Shown here one piece after another: positions 62,861-64,000 of a stretch of DNA of 64,000 bases. The notes beneath the pieces were generated by a model, which saw nothing but the letters and a program-made list of their open reading frames with translations, made no database searches and had not been told where the DNA came from. Within the stretch, counting starts at the first letter, position 1; every line of letters starts with the position of its first letter. The position numbers and the translations under genes are program-made. Source of the DNA: Erythrobacter aurantius (lineage in GTDB: Bacteria; Pseudomonadota; Alphaproteobacteria; Sphingomonadales; Sphingomonadaceae); the NCBI RefSeq assembly GCF_023823125.1, contig NZ_CP090949.1:2380001-2444000 (forward strand), given 5' to 3'.

Positions 62861-64000
62861 TCAGGAACCCGTGATCAGGCGCACGCCCGAATGCTGCGCG
62901 AAGAAGTTCCACGCCCAGTTGACCACCACCGTAATCCGGTTGCGCGTCCCCGTCAGGAACCCGACATGGACGAGGCCCCAAAGCCACCATGCCGATGCCC
63001 CCGACAGCCTGAAGGACCCGAAATCGGCCACCGCCGACTTGCGCCCGATTGTCGCAAGGCTGCCCTGATGCCGATAGGCAAAGGGGCCGGGACACGGCCT
63101 TCCCAGCAGTTCCGCCTCGATCACGCGGCTGACATACATCCCCGCCTGTTTCGCAGCGGGAGCAAGGCCCGGAACCGGATCGCCATTCCATGCGTGGCTG
63201 AGCGCGGTATCGCCGATTGCGAACACATCCCCGATCGGCTGACCGTCTGCGCCGATCACCCGAAGGAGGCCGTTGACCTCCACCCGGCCCGCTCGATCAG
63301 TCTGCGCGCCAAGCCACCGCGCTGCAGGAGATGCCGCCACGCCTGCCGCCCAGAGGACGGTTTCCGTCTCGATCACCGCATCCTCGCCCATCTTCACATG
63401 AGCCGAAGCGATTTCGGTAACGCGGCTGCCGGTGCGGATTTCGACTCCCAGTTCCTCCAGTGAACGGGCCGCTTCTATCGACAAGGCTTCGGCAAACGCC
63501 GGAAGGATACGCGGCCCCGACTGGACGAGGATGACGCGCGCGCTAGCAGGATCGATGACCCGGAATTCGCGCTCCACGCTTACCTTGGCAAGTTCGGCAA
63601 TCGCGCCGGCCAGCTCCACTCCGGTGGGCCCCGCTCCGACAATGACGAAGGTAAGAAGACGCCTCGCCCTTTCGGGATCGCCACAGGCTTCGGCTTCTTC
63701 GAAGGCGTTGAGGATGGATGAGCGGACGGCGACCCCGTCTTCAATCGTCTTTAGCCCCGGTGCGTGAGCGCCCCATTCATCGCGCCCGAAATAGCTGTGC
63801 GTCGCGCCGGTAGCGATGATCAGCCGGTCATATGTCACGCTGCGACCATCGCCATAGGACACGGAGCGCCCAGCCGCATCGATCGCACTCACCTCGCCCT
63901 TTACGACGCGCACATTGCCGTCGCCCTTGAAGAGACTGCGGATCGGCACCGCGATGTCGGCGGGGTTCAGCGTGGCGGTAGCGATTTGATACAGCAGCGG
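62861..64000 (-). CDS. ndh: NADH dehydrogenase-type FAD oxidoreductase (5' end outside window)
   Basis: At least 379 residues; the N-terminal FAD-binding part lies beyond position 64000. Visible are GDGNVRVVKGEVSAID, LIIATGATHSYFG, the NADH-binding FVIVGAGPTGVELAGAIAEL, FAIGDTALSHAW and the C-terminal amphipathic segment SAWWLWGLVHVGFLTGTRNRITVVVNWAWNFF that docks type II NADH dehydrogenases to the membrane. It would pass electrons from NADH to quinone without pumping protons. Confidence 0.92.
   Translation of the reverse strand, partial: PLLYQIATATLNPADIAVPIRSLFKGDGNVRVVKGEVSAIDAAGRSVSYGDGRSVTYDRLIIATGATHSYFGRDEWGAHAPGLKTIEDGVAVRSSILNAFEEAEACGDPERARRLLTFVIVGAGPTGVELAGAIAELAKVSVEREFRVIDPASARVILVQSGPRILPAFAEALSIEAARSLEELGVEIRTGSRVTEIASAHVKMGEDAVIETETVLWAAGVAASPAARWLGAQTDRAGRVEVNGLLRVIGADGQPIGDVFAIGDTALSHAWNGDPVPGLAPAAKQAGMYVSRVIEAELLGRPCPGPFAYRHQGSLATIGRKSAVADFGSFRLSGASAWWLWGLVHVGFLTGTRNRITVVVNWAWNFFAQHSGVRLITGS

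Overview
The window is GC-rich, gene-dense bacterial chromosome and reads as an alphaproteobacterium, most likely a sphingomonad of the Erythrobacteraceae type. The support is an F0 ATP synthase operon kept apart from F1 and carrying both b' and b subunits, a TIGR02300-type acidic zinc-ribbon protein, a long Ala/Glu-rich tail on ribosomal protein S16, and a sphingomonad-style REP-like repeat. I see no rRNA operon, CRISPR array, prophage or transposase. One tRNA (Ala, GGC) is present. Both window edges cut genes.

Layout. 1-4.1 kb: two tandem PAS-GGDEF-EAL cyclic-di-GMP proteins; the first has a decayed EAL site and the second gains a C-terminal PilZ domain. 4.3-7 kb: a class II-like PHA synthase and an intracellular PHA depolymerase. 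7-11 kb: epoxide hydrolase, D-aminoacylase-type amidohydrolase and a DUF2855 protein. 11.3-15.6 kb (minus): dnaN coupled to a small secreted protein, then ldcA-fabD-GNAT-fabG. 15.7-20.5 kb: an Mpl/MurC-like ligase head-to-head with ldcA, a zinc-ribbon membrane protein, an acyl-CoA synthetase, GST and DUF808. 20.7-22 kb: rpsF-rpsR-rplI with a strong terminator. 22-30 kb: AMP nucleosidase, an SDR, and a tight minus-strand operon of M2 peptidase, beta-propeller lipoprotein, rimB and rimK. 30-33.2 kb: marR-emrA-emrB with a palindromic operator inside its promoter. 33-39.4 kb: asd, hydrolases, an S9 peptidase and an erythromycin-esterase-like protein behind a perfect 28-bp palindrome.

39.5-46.4 kb (minus): the conserved ffh-rpsP-rimM-trmD-rplS series, interrupted between rimM and trmD by five tightly coupled accessory genes (glycine-rich-domain-like protein, TIGR04222 membrane protein, small membrane protein, nitrilase, unknown) and a REP-like pair flanked by a 16-bp direct repeat. 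46.5-53.5 kb: tRNA-Ala, the TIGR02300 protein, and aroA-cmk-rpsA, also interrupted, by a DUF411 protein, a CBU_0592-type membrane protein and a 494-aa orphan. 53.5-64 kb: gloB, a quinone oxidoreductase, the F0 operon atpI-B-E-b'-b, a ydbH-ynbE-ydbL envelope set, radC and a truncated NADH dehydrogenase.

Overall this is a core-genome stretch (translation, fatty acid synthesis, peptidoglycan recycling, respiration) in which accessory genes sit inside conserved operons and are joined by ATGA/GTGA/TTGA/TGATG overlaps. The least explained parts are the insertion in the rimM-trmD operon, the two palindromic operators and the decayed EAL domain.
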